From Dyella marensis (lineage in GTDB: Bacteria; Pseudomonadota; Gammaproteobacteria; Xanthomonadales; Rhodanobacteraceae), in assembly GCF_900112865.1 (NCBI RefSeq), contig NZ_FONH01000029.1:1-37691 (forward strand): a stretch of 37,691 bases of DNA, in the 5' to 3' direction. The notes below the pieces were generated by a model. That model saw nothing but the letters and a program-made list of their open reading frames with translations, was not told the DNA's origin and made no database searches. Each line of letters opens with the position of its first letter. The first letter of the stretch is position 1. This document shows, one piece after another, positions 8,618-20,834 of the stretch. The translations under genes were made by a program, and so were the position numbers.

Positions 8618-10350
8618 GGATTCAATCGCTTCAGCGTGTCGTGGAGGGTGCTGCTCTTGGGATCGATGCGGCGCACTTCATCGAACACGTGCTGCGCGTC
8701 CGACTGCCGCCCCTGCTTCCACAGCACTTCGCCCAGGTGCACGCCGACATCGGCGTCCTTGCGCGCCTGCCAGGCGGCGCGCAGGGTCTGCTCGGCCTGG
8801 TCCAGGTGGCCCAGGCGGTACTGCAGCCAGCCCCAGGAATCGGCGATGGCCGGGTCGTTCGGCTTGGCCGCGCGGGCGGTCTGGATCAGTTTCTCCGCCT
8901 CGGGCAGGTCGCGGTCGGCGTCGGCCAGGGTGTAGCCCAGCGCATTGGTGGCGTCGATGTCGTCGGGCTTGAGCTGCAGCAGGCGGCGGAAATCGGCCAC
9001 CGCCTTGTCGGTCTGCCCCGTCTCGGCATAGGCCAGGCCGCGGCCGTAGAGCAGTTCCGGATCGTCCGGCACCACCTGCAGGGCACGGCTGAAGGCCGCC
9101 TCGGCCATGGGGAATTTCTGCTCGGCCATGTACAGGCTGGCGTCTACTTCGTAGGCGCGGCGCAGCTGCGCCGGCTGGTCGAGGTAGTCGGTCTGCATCT
9201 GGGTCAGCAGTGCGTGCGATTCGCCGATGCGCGCCATCTTGTGCAGCAGGATGGCGCTGCGCAGGTCGGCCTCGAAGGCGTGCTCGTCCTCGTCCGGCAC
9301 CTGGCTGTACCAGTCCAGCGCCTCGTCGTTCTTGTCCAGCATCTCGGCCAGGGTGCCGAGCAGGAAGCCGTTGCCGTCGCGCACGTCGTGCGGCGCGCGC
9401 TGCAGCTGGGCGTAGATCCGCGCGATCGCCTTGGTGTCGCTGGCGCGCGCGGCCAGGGTGGCGCGCAGCGCGTAGGTCTCGGTGTTCTGCGGGCCGCTGT
9501 CGAGCACCTTGGCGGCCTGGGCATAGTCGCCGTTCTGCCCCAGCAGGGTGGCGTAGGCCAGGCGCAGGCTGGCGTTCTTCGGTTCGCGGCCCAGCGCCTT
9601 CTGGAACATGGCCTGCGCGCCGGCGCGGTCGCCGTTGCGGTATTTGAGCTGCGCCGACCAGGCATAGGTCTCCGCGCTGTTGAAGCGCTTGATCGCGGCA
9701 TCGGCCAGCTGCTGCGCATAGGCGTGCCGGCCGAGCTTGTCGCCCAGCTCGCTCATCGCCAGCCAGGCCTGCGGATCGGCCGGCAGCCGCTGCGGCGTGG
9801 CCAGCGACTCCAGCAGGCGCGCCGCCACGGCGCTGTCGCGGCTGGTCAGCAGGACGCGGCCGAAGCGGCGCCAGGCGTCCGGGTCGCCGGTGGCGATCAA
9901 CTTGTCGAGCTGGCGATTGGCCTCGTCGGTGTCGCCGCGGTCCAGCGCCAGCTGGGCGCGGACCATGGCCAGTTCGGCGGGCTTGGCGCCGAGTTCCTGC
10001 CAGCGCTCGATGGCGCGGCCGGCCAGCGCGGTGTCGTGGGTGGCCGTGGCCAGCTCGGTGGCCTGCTGGGCGACGCGCGGGTCGTTGCTCAGCGCCATCG
10101 CCTTGGCATAGGCCTCGGTGGCGGCCTTGAGGTCGGTCCGCACGATCGCCATCTCGCCGGCCAGCAACTGGGCCATCAGGTCGTGATCGGTATCCGGGGT
10201 GACCACCGCCAGGTGGTCCAGCGGTTGCCGGGAGGCCGGCCGGGAAGCCTGCTGGCCCGGTGCCGTGGCGCATCCGGCCAGGACCGCCAGGCCGATGGCG
10301 CAGATCGCAAAATGCCGCAGTTGCTTGAACTTGGCCCACCTGCTCAGCAC
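8614..10350 (-). CDS. TPR-repeat lipoprotein
   Basis: A 578-residue protein starting with GTG, chosen because a GGAG lies about seven bases before it and the signal peptide begins at once. Residues 10-27 form a hydrophobic segment ending in the lipobox LAGC (Cys27). The mature part is built almost entirely of tetratricopeptide repeats; clear units include the stretches around YGRGLAYAETGQTDKAVADF and SWGWLQYRLGHLDQAEQTL. It is probably anchored in the outer membrane facing the periplasm. Its stop overlaps the lolB start and hemA diverges from it, a context shared by uncharacterised TPR proteins in related bacteria. The function is not known; a scaffold in envelope assembly is only inference. 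Confidence 0.85.
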   Translation of the reverse strand: MLSRWAKFKQLRHFAICAIGLAVLAGCATAPGQQASRPASRQPLDHLAVVTPDTDHDLMAQLLAGEMAIVRTDLKAATEAYAKAMALSNDPRVAQQATELATATHDTALAGRAIERWQELGAKPAELAMVRAQLALDRGDTDEANRQLDKLIATGDPDAWRRFGRVLLTSRDSAVAARLLESLATPQRLPADPQAWLAMSELGDKLGRHAYAQQLADAAIKRFNSAETYAWSAQLKYRNGDRAGAQAMFQKALGREPKNASLRLAYATLLGQNGDYAQAAKVLDSGPQNTETYALRATLAARASDTKAIARIYAQLQRAPHDVRDGNGFLLGTLAEMLDKNDEALDWYSQVPDEDEHAFEADLRSAILLHKMARIGESHALLTQMQTDYLDQPAQLRRAYEVDASLYMAEQKFPMAEAAFSRALQVVPDDPELLYGRGLAYAETGQTDKAVADFRRLLQLKPDDIDATNALGYTLADADRDLPEAEKLIQTARAAKPNDPAIADSWGWLQYRLGHLDQAEQTLRAAWQARKDADVGVHLGEVLWKQGRQSDAQHVFDEVRRIDPKSSTLHDTLKRLNP

Positions 10351-10456
10351 ACTATTCTCCGTTATCCATCATTACAGCCGTCGCCGCCTCGGGAACGGCC
10401 GGTACCGCAGCCTAGTTTACGCCGCGGATGCCCGCCGCTCCCAAACGATCCTCACC

Positions 10457-11731
10457 ATGCCGCTGATCGCCCTCGGGCTCAATCACCTCACCGCGCCGGT
10501 CCAGTTGCGCGAGCAAGTGGCGTTCGATGAAGCGAACGCCGGCCCTGCATTGCAGGAGCTGAGCCGCGAGCCCGGCGTGGAAGAGGCGATGATCCTCTCC
10601 ACCTGCAACCGCACCGAGCTTTACGTCAGCGTCGCCGCCGGCGCCGAAGGCGTGCCGGAGGCATGGCTGGGCCGGCACCATCAGCTGACTCCCGGCAAGC
10701 TCGACGAGTTCCTCTACCGCCACGACGAAGATGCCGCCGTGCGTCACATGTTCCGCGTGGCGACCGGCCTCGACTCGATGGTGCTGGGCGAGCCGCAGAT
10801 CCTCGGCCAGGTGAAGGACGCGTACCAGGTCGCCCGCGACGCGCAGACCCTGCGCGCGCCGATGGACCGCCTGCTGCAGCACACCTTCGCGGTGGCCAAG
10901 CGCGTGCGCACCGACACCCGCATCGGCGCGCATACCGTGTCGGTGGCGTTCACCGCGGTGCGCCTGGCCGAGCAGGCCTTCACCGACCTCAAGCAGGCCT
11001 GCGTGCTGCTGATCGGCGCCGGCGACACCATCGAGCTGGCCGCGCGGCACCTGGCCGACAAGCAGGTGCGCCGCCTGATCGTAGCCAACCGCACGCTGGA
11101 GAACGCGCAGGAACTGGCCAGCCGCCACGGCGGCTACGCCATCGGCCTGCACGACCTGCCGCAGCACCTGGCCGAAGCCGACATCGTGATTTCCTCCACC
11201 GCCGCGCGCACGCCGATCGTCACCCGGCCGATGGTGGAGAAGGCCATCGGCGTGCGCCGCCGCAAGCCGATGTTCATGGTGGACATCGCCGTGCCGCGCG
11301 ACATCGAGCCGGCCGTGGGCGAACTGGAAGACGTCTTCCTCTACGGCATCGACGACCTGCGCCAGGTGATCGACGACAATCGCCGCTCGCGCGAGGCCGC
11401 CGCCCGCGAGGCGGACGCCATCATCGACCTGCAGGTGGAGCGTTACATGGCCTGGCGCCGCGCGCTCACCCTGCGCAACCCGGCGGTGGACATGCGCCAG
11501 CATGCCGAAGCGCATCGCGACGAAGTGCTGGAGAAGGCGCGCGCCATGCTCGCCCGCGGCAAGTCGGCCGACGAGGCGCTGGCCTTCCTCGCCAACACGC
11601 TCACCAACAAGCTGCTGCATCATCCCAGCGCCCGCCTGCGCGAAGCCGCGCTGGCCGGCGACATGGAACTGCTGCACGCGGCCGGACGCCTGTACGGGCT
11701 GGACGAAAAGGAACCGGACGGCGAAGCCTAG
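10457..11731 (+). CDS. hemA: Glutamyl-tRNA reductase
   Basis: Reduces glutamyl-tRNA(Glu) to glutamate-1-semialdehyde, the first committed step of C5 haem synthesis. The ATG at MPLIALGLNHLTAP gives 424 residues, the family length; an upstream extension of the frame overlaps the divergent gene and is rejected. Catalytic Cys50 lies in STCNRTE (48-54). The Rossmann motif GAGDTIELAARHL and the C-terminal helical dimerisation domain follow. The Shine-Dalgarno sequence is weak. The gene diverges from the TPR lipoprotein across 106 bases and is followed by prfA, the usual hemA-prfA order. Confidence 0.98.
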   Translation: MPLIALGLNHLTAPVQLREQVAFDEANAGPALQELSREPGVEEAMILSTCNRTELYVSVAAGAEGVPEAWLGRHHQLTPGKLDEFLYRHDEDAAVRHMFRVATGLDSMVLGEPQILGQVKDAYQVARDAQTLRAPMDRLLQHTFAVAKRVRTDTRIGAHTVSVAFTAVRLAEQAFTDLKQACVLLIGAGDTIELAARHLADKQVRRLIVANRTLENAQELASRHGGYAIGLHDLPQHLAEADIVISSTAARTPIVTRPMVEKAIGVRRRKPMFMVDIAVPRDIEPAVGELEDVFLYGIDDLRQVIDDNRRSREAAAREADAIIDLQVERYMAWRRALTLRNPAVDMRQHAEAHRDEVLEKARAMLARGKSADEALAFLANTLTNKLLHHPSARLREAALAGDMELLHAAGRLYGLDEKEPDGEA

Positions 11732-11800
11732 CGGGCCTGCACCGCACGCTCCCGCCATGGCCTGCACGGCCGCGTCCCCTCCCTTCTCCCTGCCCGCACC

Positions 11801-12874
11801 ATGACGCCATCCATCCGCCGCAAACTCGAATCGCTCGCCGAACGCCACGAAGAAGTCAGCCTGCTGCTGGCCCAGCCGGAGGTGCTTGCCGACGGCCAGC
11901 GCTTCCGCGAGCTGTCGCGCGAATACGCCCAGCTGGAACCGGTGGTCGCCGCGCTGCGCGAACACGACCAGGCCCGGCGCGACCTCGACGCATCGCGCCA
12001 GATGCTGGCCGATCCGGACATGCGCGATCTGGCCGCCGACGATGTCGCCCGCCTCGAGTCGCGCCTGGCCGAACTGGACGGCGAACTGCAGGTCCTGCTG
12101 CTGCCGAAGGATCCGCGCGACGAAGCCAACCTGTTCCTGGAAGTGCGTGCCGGCGCCGGCGGCGACGAGGCGGCGATCTTCGCCGGCGACGTGTTCCGCA
12201 TGTACGCGCGCTACGCCGAGCGCCAGGGCTGGCGCGTGGAAATCCTCAACGAGCACGCCGGCGAGCACGGCGGCTACAAGGAAATCGTTGCGCGCATCGA
12301 GGGCCAGGGTGTGTTCTCGCGCCTGAAGTTCGAATCCGGCGTGCACTGCGTAAAGCGCGTGCCGGCCACCGAATCGCAGGGCCGCGTGCATACCTCCACC
12401 GCCACGGTGGCGGTGCTGCCGGAGATGGACGACATCGAGGACATCCCGATCGCGCCGGCCGACCTGAAGGTCGACACCTTCCGCGCCTCCGGCGCCGGCG
12501 GCCAGCACGTCAACAAGACCGACTCGGCGATCCGCATCACCCACCTGCCCAGCGGCATCGTGGTCGAGTGCCAGGACGAGCGCAGCCAGCACAAGAACCG
12601 CGCCCGCGCGATGAGCCTGCTGAAAGCGCGCCTGCTCGACGAAGCCCAGTCCAAGCAGACCGCCGAGCAGGCCCAGTCGCGCCGCCTGCAGGTCGGCAGC
12701 GGCGACCGCAGCCAGCGCATCCGCACCTACCGCTACAAGGACAATCTGGTCACCGACCACCGCATCGGCCTGGACCTGTACCGCCTGCCCGAGATCATGC
12801 AGGGCGACCTGGACGAACTGGTCGGCGCCCTGTTGCGCGAGCACCAGGCGGACCAGCTCAAGGCGCTGGCCTGA
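11801..12874 (+). CDS. prfA: Peptide chain release factor 1
   Basis: Recognises UAA and UAG stop codons and triggers peptide release. The protein is 357 residues. The codon-reading PxT motif is PAT at residues 188-190 and the catalytic GGQ motif is at 233-235, the same numbering as E. coli RF1. The helical N-terminal domain occupies roughly residues 1-100. It lies 69 bases after hemA. prmC (hemK), the methylase that modifies the GGQ glutamine and normally follows prfA, is not here; a TPR/GT41 protein takes its place. Confidence 0.98.
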   Translation: MTPSIRRKLESLAERHEEVSLLLAQPEVLADGQRFRELSREYAQLEPVVAALREHDQARRDLDASRQMLADPDMRDLAADDVARLESRLAELDGELQVLLLPKDPRDEANLFLEVRAGAGGDEAAIFAGDVFRMYARYAERQGWRVEILNEHAGEHGGYKEIVARIEGQGVFSRLKFESGVHCVKRVPATESQGRVHTSTATVAVLPEMDDIEDIPIAPADLKVDTFRASGAGGQHVNKTDSAIRITHLPSGIVVECQDERSQHKNRARAMSLLKARLLDEAQSKQTAEQAQSRRLQVGSGDRSQRIRTYRYKDNLVTDHRIGLDLYRLPEIMQGDLDELVGALLREHQADQLKALA

Positions 12875-12938
12875 GCCTGCTTACGGTGTCACGCACCCGG
12901 CGATTGGCACTGCTGGCCGCCTGCGTTAGCGTGCGCGG

Positions 12939-15041
12939 ATGAAGCAGGCTTCACGATCCGAACTCCTCGCCCTACACCACCAGCTGGCCCGTCTGCTCGA
13001 CCGCGATGACGCGGCCGGGGCGCAGGCGCTCGCGGCGCGCGCGCGCGCCGAATCGCCGCAGGACGTCGAGCTCGCCCGCCTGCATGGCCTGGCCCTGCTC
13101 CAGCTCGGCCGCCTCGCCGAGGCGCGTGCAGCGCTGGAGGCGGCCGCCGCGCTCGCCCCCGACAGCGTCGAAGTGCAGTGCAATCTGGCCGGCGTGCAGC
13201 TGGAGGAAGGCGATGCGGAGGGCGCGATCGCGCGCCTGCGCGCCGCCCTGCGCCAGCAGCCCGGCCATGCGGCGATCCTGCTGGCGCTGGGCAATGCGCT
13301 GATGGCCATCGGGCGCTTCGCGCAGGCGCGCGAGTCCTATGCCATGGCCACGCACGGCGCGCCCCAGCATGCGGGCCTGCGCCTCAATCTCGCCGCGGCG
13401 GAACTCGAACTGGGCAACCTCGAACAGGCGGCCCGGCACGCGGACGAAGGCCTGCACCTGGCGCCCGACTACGACGGCGCCTACGCCCTGCGCGCCCGCG
13501 TGCTGCATGCGCTGGGCCGCATCCCCGAGGCCGCCGAGGCCTGGCTGCAGGCCGAGCGCCGCGCGCCGGAACAACCGCTGTATCCGTTCCACGCCGGCCT
13601 GCTGCTGGACGATGCCGGCAACCTGCCCGCCGCCGCCGAAGCTTTCGAACGCGCGCTGCGCCTGGACGCCGCCTCCGGCGCCGCGCTGGCCATGCTGGTC
13701 TTCGCCAGGCGCCGCCTGTGCGACTGGCGCGGCCTCGATGAACTGAGCGAACGCCTGCACCGCGCCGTCGCCGAGGGACGCGACGGCGTCATGCCATTCG
13801 CTTTTCTCGCCGAGGACGCCAGCGCCGCCGAGCAGCGCCGTTGCGCCACCACCTTCGCCGCCGGCGTGGAAAAACTCGCGGCCGGCTGGCGCGACACGCT
13901 CGGCTTCGCGCCGACGCCGCGCACCGCGATCGAGCCGCTGCGCGTGGGCTTCGTCTCCAACGGCTTCGGCGAGCGGCCGATCGGCCAGCTGCTGGCGGGC
14001 GTGCTGGAAAAGCTCGGCGACGAGCGCCTGCAGGTGCACGTGTTCTGCCTGGCGCCGGACGACGGCGGCCCGGTGCGGCGGCGGCTGGCCGCCGCGACCA
14101 CCGTGCACGAGGCCGCCGGCCTGGCGCCGATGGAGGTGGCGCGCCGCGTGCATGAAGCCGGCATCGAAGTGCTGTTCGACCTGCGCAGCTACGGCGGCGG
14201 CGCCAACAGCGACCTGTTCGAATTCCGCCCCGCGCCGGTGCAGGTCAACTGGCTGGCCTATCCGGCCACCGCCGGCGCGGCCTGGACCGACTATGTGCTG
14301 GCCGATGCCGTCGCCTTGCCGGCGCCGCTGCGCGAAGGCTTCAGCGAGAAGATCGTGCGCCTGTCGCGCTGCGCGCTGCCGTTCGACGACAGCGTGGCGT
14401 TCAACGCGCCGCCATCGCGCGCCGCCTGCGGCCTGCCCGAGCACGGCACGGTGTTCGCCAGCTTCAACGGCCACCACAAGCTCAACCCGCACAGCTTCGC
14501 GCGCTTCATGCTGATCCTGCAGCAGGTGCCGGACAGCGTGCTGTGGCTGCTGTCCGGCAACGACGGCGCCGACGACCGCCTGCGCCAGGCCGCGCAGCTG
14601 ATGGAAGTGGATCCGGCGCGCCTGGTCTTCATGCCTCGCCTGCCGCAGGCCGAACACCTGGGCCGGCTGCTGCATGCCGACCTGTTCCTGGACACGCTGC
14701 CCTGCAACGCGCAGTCCACCGCGATCGACGCACTGTGGGCCGGCTGTCCCGTGCTGACCTGGATCGGCCGCACCCTGGCCGGGCGCCAGGGCGCCAGCCT
14801 GCTGTTCCACGCCGGGCTGCCGGAGCTGGTGGCGGACGACGAGGACTCGTTCGTCTCCATGGCCGTGCACCTGGGCAACGACCGCGCGGCGCTGGACACC
14901 CTGCGCCGCCATCTGCGCGAAACCTGCACGGACAATCCGGTATTCGACACCGCGGGCTTCGCCGCCGACCTGCGCCGCGCGATCCAGGCCATGGGCGCGC
15001 GCCATCGCATCGGGCGGCCGCCGATCGACCTGGATCTTTGA
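12939..15041 (+). CDS. TPR / GT41 (OGT-like) protein with altered active site
   Basis: A 700-residue homologue of bacterial O-GlcNAc-transferase-like proteins (SPINDLY/GT41). Residues about 10-270 are tetratricopeptide repeats and 330-690 a double-Rossmann GT41 domain, with landmarks VGFVSNGFG (336-344), RPAPVQVNWLAYPATAGA (430-447), FNGHHKLNP (509-517) and DLFLDTLPCN (581-590). From memory it resembles the crystallised Xanthomonas campestris OGT homologue. In that protein and human OGT a histidine (human H498) follows VSxxFxx; here R346 stands there. The UDP-phosphate-binding H-T-T is Q592-S593-T594, while the lysine of the K842 type is kept as K514. It may therefore be catalytically weak, use another donor, or act as a scaffold. 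No signal peptide is seen. It follows prfA by 64 bases on the same strand. Confidence 0.88.
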   Translation: MKQASRSELLALHHQLARLLDRDDAAGAQALAARARAESPQDVELARLHGLALLQLGRLAEARAALEAAAALAPDSVEVQCNLAGVQLEEGDAEGAIARLRAALRQQPGHAAILLALGNALMAIGRFAQARESYAMATHGAPQHAGLRLNLAAAELELGNLEQAARHADEGLHLAPDYDGAYALRARVLHALGRIPEAAEAWLQAERRAPEQPLYPFHAGLLLDDAGNLPAAAEAFERALRLDAASGAALAMLVFARRRLCDWRGLDELSERLHRAVAEGRDGVMPFAFLAEDASAAEQRRCATTFAAGVEKLAAGWRDTLGFAPTPRTAIEPLRVGFVSNGFGERPIGQLLAGVLEKLGDERLQVHVFCLAPDDGGPVRRRLAAATTVHEAAGLAPMEVARRVHEAGIEVLFDLRSYGGGANSDLFEFRPAPVQVNWLAYPATAGAAWTDYVLADAVALPAPLREGFSEKIVRLSRCALPFDDSVAFNAPPSRAACGLPEHGTVFASFNGHHKLNPHSFARFMLILQQVPDSVLWLLSGNDGADDRLRQAAQLMEVDPARLVFMPRLPQAEHLGRLLHADLFLDTLPCNAQSTAIDALWAGCPVLTWIGRTLAGRQGASLLFHAGLPELVADDEDSFVSMAVHLGNDRAALDTLRRHLRETCTDNPVFDTAGFAADLRRAIQAMGARHRIGRPPIDLDL

Positions 15042-15077
15042 CGGCGCCGACGTGGCGACATCCAGGCGCCTCGCATC

Positions 15078-15110
15078 GTTGGCGTTCGCCTGCGGCTCAC
15101 CCCGACCTAC
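15078..15110. repeat. Single arm of the GTAGGTTGGGGTGAGC palindromic repeat
   Basis: A 33-base unit on the plus strand runs from GTTGGCGTTCGCC to CTCACCCCGACCTAC. It equals the right arm of the paired elements at 20715, 21329 and 32583 with two base changes. The matching left arm is missing; the 36 bases before it do not resemble the family. It lies between the GT41 gene and PPK2, 23 bases before the PPK2 start. Confidence 0.8.
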
Positions 15111-15133
15111 GCCCTGATCTGCTGGAGACCGAC

Positions 15134-15916
15134 ATGAGCAAGAAGGACAAAGGCTACGGCAAGACCATGGAGAAACTGCAGCTCGAGCTGACCGGCCTGC
15201 ATCGCTGGCTCAAGCGCAGCGGCCATCGCGTGGTGGTGGTGTTCGAAGGGCGCGACGCGGCCGGCAAGGGCGGCACCATCAAGGCGATCACCGAATCGAT
15301 GGATACGCGCGGCTACCACATCGCCGCGTTGGGCAAGCCCACCGAGACCGAAGCCGCGCAATGGTACTTCCAGCGCTACGTCGCGCACCTGCCGGCGGCC
15401 GGCGAGATCGTGCTGTTCGACCGCAGCTGGTACAACCGCGCGGTGGTCGAGCCGGCCATGGGCTTCTGCACCGAGCAGCAGCGCGAGGACTTCCTGCACG
15501 CCGTGCCGCACTTCGAGAAGCTGCTCGCCGATGACGGCATCATCCTGGTCAAATATTGGCTGGCGGTGGACCAGAAGAAGCAGGAAGAACGCTTCGCCGA
15601 ACGCGCCGAGGATCCGCTCAAGCGCTGGAAGCTGTCGCCGGTCGACCTGGCCTCGCGCGAGAAGTACGCACAGATGGGCCGCCTGCGCGACGAAATGATC
15701 GAGCGCACCAACCGCCCGTATGCGCCGTGGTTCGTGGTCGACTACAACGACCAGAAGCGTGGTCGCATCAACCTGATCCGCCACCTGCTCGAGCACATCC
15801 CGCGCAAGGAAACGGAGATTCCCGAAGTGAAGCTGCCCAGGCTCAAGGGCAAACCGCGGCGCGAGCACGTCACCGACAAGGCGCAGTGGGTGCCCGACAG
15901 TTTCGCGGACGAATGA
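15134..15916 (+). CDS. ppk2: Polyphosphate kinase 2 family protein
   Basis: A single-domain PPK2 that moves phosphate between polyphosphate and nucleotides; bacterial enzymes of this group mostly make GTP/ATP from NDPs or NDPs from NMPs. The ATG has GGAG upstream and gives 260 residues. The Walker A motif GRDAAGKGGT is at 39-48, the Walker B-type DRSWYN at 96-101, and a basic lid region near residues 160-180 includes the ERFAERAEDPLKRWKLSP segment. Nucleotide preference cannot be decided from the sequence. It ends 14 bases from the convergent acylphosphatase gene, with a hairpin across the junction. A repeat arm lies just upstream. Confidence 0.95.
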   Translation: MSKKDKGYGKTMEKLQLELTGLHRWLKRSGHRVVVVFEGRDAAGKGGTIKAITESMDTRGYHIAALGKPTETEAAQWYFQRYVAHLPAAGEIVLFDRSWYNRAVVEPAMGFCTEQQREDFLHAVPHFEKLLADDGIILVKYWLAVDQKKQEERFAERAEDPLKRWKLSPVDLASREKYAQMGRLRDEMIERTNRPYAPWFVVDYNDQKRGRINLIRHLLEHIPRKETEIPEVKLPRLKGKPRREHVTDKAQWVPDSFADE

Positions 15917-15920
15917 GCCG

Positions 15921-15941
15921 GCACGGGCGCTCAGCCCGTGC
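15921..15941. terminator. Hairpin at the ppk2 / acyP convergent junction
   Basis: GCACGGGC pairs perfectly with GCCCGTGC around a five-base loop, and the loop contains the acylphosphatase stop codon. No T-tract is present on either strand. It may serve as a compact 3' end for both convergent transcripts. Confidence 0.5.
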
Positions 15942-16197
15942 GGAAATCCTCCGGTGCCTCGCCGTCCCATTCGCTGCGTGCGACCTGGTCCACGCGCGCC
16001 GCCGGCGGCCCCTTGCGCAGCCATTGTTCCAGCGCGTCGATGGCGGAGGCGTTGCCGCAGGCGAGTACTTCGACGCCGCCGCCGGGCAGGTTCCTGGCGT
16101 AGCCGGTCAGCCCCCGCGCCATGGCCTGCTCGCGGGTGCTGGCGCGAAAGCACACGCCCTGCACCCTGCCGCTCACCTGGAACAAGGCCGCGGCCAT
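15931..16197 (-). CDS. acyP: Acylphosphatase
   Basis: Hydrolyses acyl phosphates such as acetyl phosphate or carbamoyl phosphate; small cytoplasmic enzyme. The 88 residues match the family. The signature GRVQGVCFR (10-18) contains the phosphate-binding Arg18, and the catalytic Asn is N36 in GYARNLPGGGVEV. It starts four bases after the tlpA stop codon on the same strand, so it is the last gene of the yihY-tlpA-acyP unit. Its physiological substrate is not known. Confidence 0.95.
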   Translation of the reverse strand: MAAALFQVSGRVQGVCFRASTREQAMARGLTGYARNLPGGGVEVLACGNASAIDALEQWLRKGPPAARVDQVARSEWDGEAPEDFRTG

Positions 16198-16201
16198 CGC
16201 C

Positions 16202-19007
<2,806 letters not shown>

Positions 19008-19077
19008 GCGGCTCCACAGAGGACGAACACACCCAGGCCTATACTCCCGAGGCATTCTCAAGCCCAGGGAGGGCCGC

Positions 19078-20718
19078 ATGGGATTCCTGCAAGAAGCGCC
19101 GCAGCTGGCGCATCCGTACCGCGACGACCGCCTGCTGGTCGACCTGCTCGACCGCGTGCTGCCGGCCGGGCGCCGCGCCGCCATCGACGCGGACCTCGAC
19201 GCCCTCGGCGACTACGCACGCCTGGCCTGGCGCCGCGTCTGCACTACCACGCGGCGCAAGCCGGTGCTGACCCAGTGGGACGCCTGGGGCCGCCGCGTCG
19301 ACCGCATCGAGCTGACTCCGGCGTGGCAGGAAGGTCCGCTGCTGACCACGCGCCACGCCGTGCTTGCCGCGGGTCACGAGGCGCATCCGGAAGCGCGCGT
19401 GGAGGAGTTCGCCCGTGTCTACCTGTATCACCTGGCCAGCGAGTTCTATACCTGCCCGCTGGCGATGACCGACGGCGCCGCCACGGCGCTGAAGGCCTCC
19501 GGCAACGCCACGCTGATCGAACGCGCGCTGCCGCATTTCCTCAGCCGCGATCCGGCGAATTTCTGGCTCAGCGGCCAGTGGATGACCGAGAACGCCGGCG
19601 GCTCCGACGTCGGCAACACCGAGACCGTCGCCCGCCGCGACGTGGACGGCCAGTGGCGCCTGTACGGGCGCAAGTGGTTCAGCTCGGCGGTGGTCGGCGA
19701 GGCCGCGCTGGCGCTGGCCCGCCCCGAGGGCGCGGGCGTCGGGCCCGGCGCGCTGGCGCTGTTCTACGTGGAGACGATGGACGACGGGCAGCGCAAGCCC
19801 GAGCTGGTCATCGACCGCCTGAAGGACAAGCTCGGCACCCACGAACTGCCCACCGCCGAAATCCACCTCGAAGGCCTGCCGGCCTGGCCGGTGGGCGAGC
19901 TGGAACACGGCGTGCGCCAGGTGGCGCCGATGCTCAACGTCACCCGCAGCTGGAACGCGATCTGCGCCGTCGCCAGCATGTCGCGCGCGCTGCAGCTGGC
20001 GCGCGACTACGCACGCCGCCGCCAGGCCTTCGGTCGCACGCTGGCGGAGCAGCCGCTGCACGCGCAGACGCTGGCCGGCATGCAGGCGGAATTCGAGGCG
20101 GCCTTCGCGCTGAGCTTCGAAGTGGCGCACCTGCTCGGCCGCACCGAACAGCACGCCGCCACGCCGCAGGAAGCCGCGCTGCTGCGCCTGCTTACGCCGC
20201 TGGCCAAGCTGTGGACCGGCAAGCTGGCGATCAAGCTCTGTTCCGAGGCGCTGGAATGCTTCGGCGGCGCCGGCTACATCGAGGACACCGGCCTGCCGCA
20301 GCTGCTGCGCGACGCACAGGTCTACGCGATCTGGGAAGGCACCACGAACGTACTTTCGCTGGACGCGCTGCGCGCGCTGGCCGGCAAGGCGCCCGGCGCG
20401 CTGCGCGAATGCATCGGCCACTGGCTGGCCGACAGCGACGACATGCACGCGACCAGCGCCGTGCAGCACACGCTGGATGCGGCGATGCGCTGGCTCGACG
20501 CCCGTGGCGGCCAACGCGATGAACTGGAAGCCGGCGCGCGCGGCCTGGCGATCACCCTGGCCCGCTGCGCCGCCGCGGCCCTGCTGGCGCGGCAGGCGGC
20601 CTGGGCCCGGCGCCAGCGCGGCGATCAGCGGCCGGGGGCGGCGCTGCGACGCTTCGTGAGCCACGGCCTGGACCGACTGGATACGCTGGACGCAGCCGAC
20701 ACCGCCCTGCTGGCGTAG
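19078..20718 (+). CDS. AidB-like acyl-CoA dehydrogenase family protein
   Basis: A 546-residue flavoprotein starting at an ATG preceded by GGGAGGG; an upstream in-frame start is rejected because it overlaps the DUF2069 gene. The N-terminal MGFLQEAPQL...PVLTQWDAWG region resembles the extra N-terminal domain of E. coli AidB. Acyl-CoA dehydrogenase landmarks follow: YTCPLAMTDGAA (124-135), GQWMTENAGGSDVG (166-179) and FGGAGYIEDTGLPQLLRDA (395-413), with a possible catalytic glutamate E420 in IWEGTTNV. AidB is linked to the alkylation response in E. coli, but the role here is not established. The stop codon TAG is itself part of a palindromic repeat (20715-20801). Confidence 0.9.
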   Translation: MGFLQEAPQLAHPYRDDRLLVDLLDRVLPAGRRAAIDADLDALGDYARLAWRRVCTTTRRKPVLTQWDAWGRRVDRIELTPAWQEGPLLTTRHAVLAAGHEAHPEARVEEFARVYLYHLASEFYTCPLAMTDGAATALKASGNATLIERALPHFLSRDPANFWLSGQWMTENAGGSDVGNTETVARRDVDGQWRLYGRKWFSSAVVGEAALALARPEGAGVGPGALALFYVETMDDGQRKPELVIDRLKDKLGTHELPTAEIHLEGLPAWPVGELEHGVRQVAPMLNVTRSWNAICAVASMSRALQLARDYARRRQAFGRTLAEQPLHAQTLAGMQAEFEAAFALSFEVAHLLGRTEQHAATPQEAALLRLLTPLAKLWTGKLAIKLCSEALECFGGAGYIEDTGLPQLLRDAQVYAIWEGTTNVLSLDALRALAGKAPGALRECIGHWLADSDDMHATSAVQHTLDAAMRWLDARGGQRDELEAGARGLAITLARCAAAALLARQAAWARRQRGDQRPGAALRRFVSHGLDRLDTLDAADTALLA

Positions 20719-20801
20719 GTTGGGTGAGCCGCAGGCGAACCCCAACGCCGCGGTGACCGGACGGGCCTGTTGGGGTTCGCCTGCGGCTCACCCCAACCTA
20801 C
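20715..20801. repeat. Paired GTAGGTTGGGGTGAGC palindromic repeat
   Basis: The left arm (20715-20746) begins GTAGGTTGGGTGAGCC, with one G fewer than the other copies. The right arm (20769-20801) is its reverse complement and ends CTCACCCCAACCTAC; 22 bases separate them. Each arm is itself partly palindromic, as in REP sequences. The TAG stop of the acyl-CoA dehydrogenase lies inside the left arm. The element separates that gene from the asparaginase. Confidence 0.9.
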
Positions 20802-20834
20802 ACTAATGCCCTTCCTCCACCACGGCCTTTCCCC

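Noticed and set aside
14543-15133. Extended N-terminus of the PPK2 protein
   Set aside because: The extension overlaps the GT41 gene in another frame and is low-complexity; the ATG at 15134 has GGAG and gives the family's normal length.
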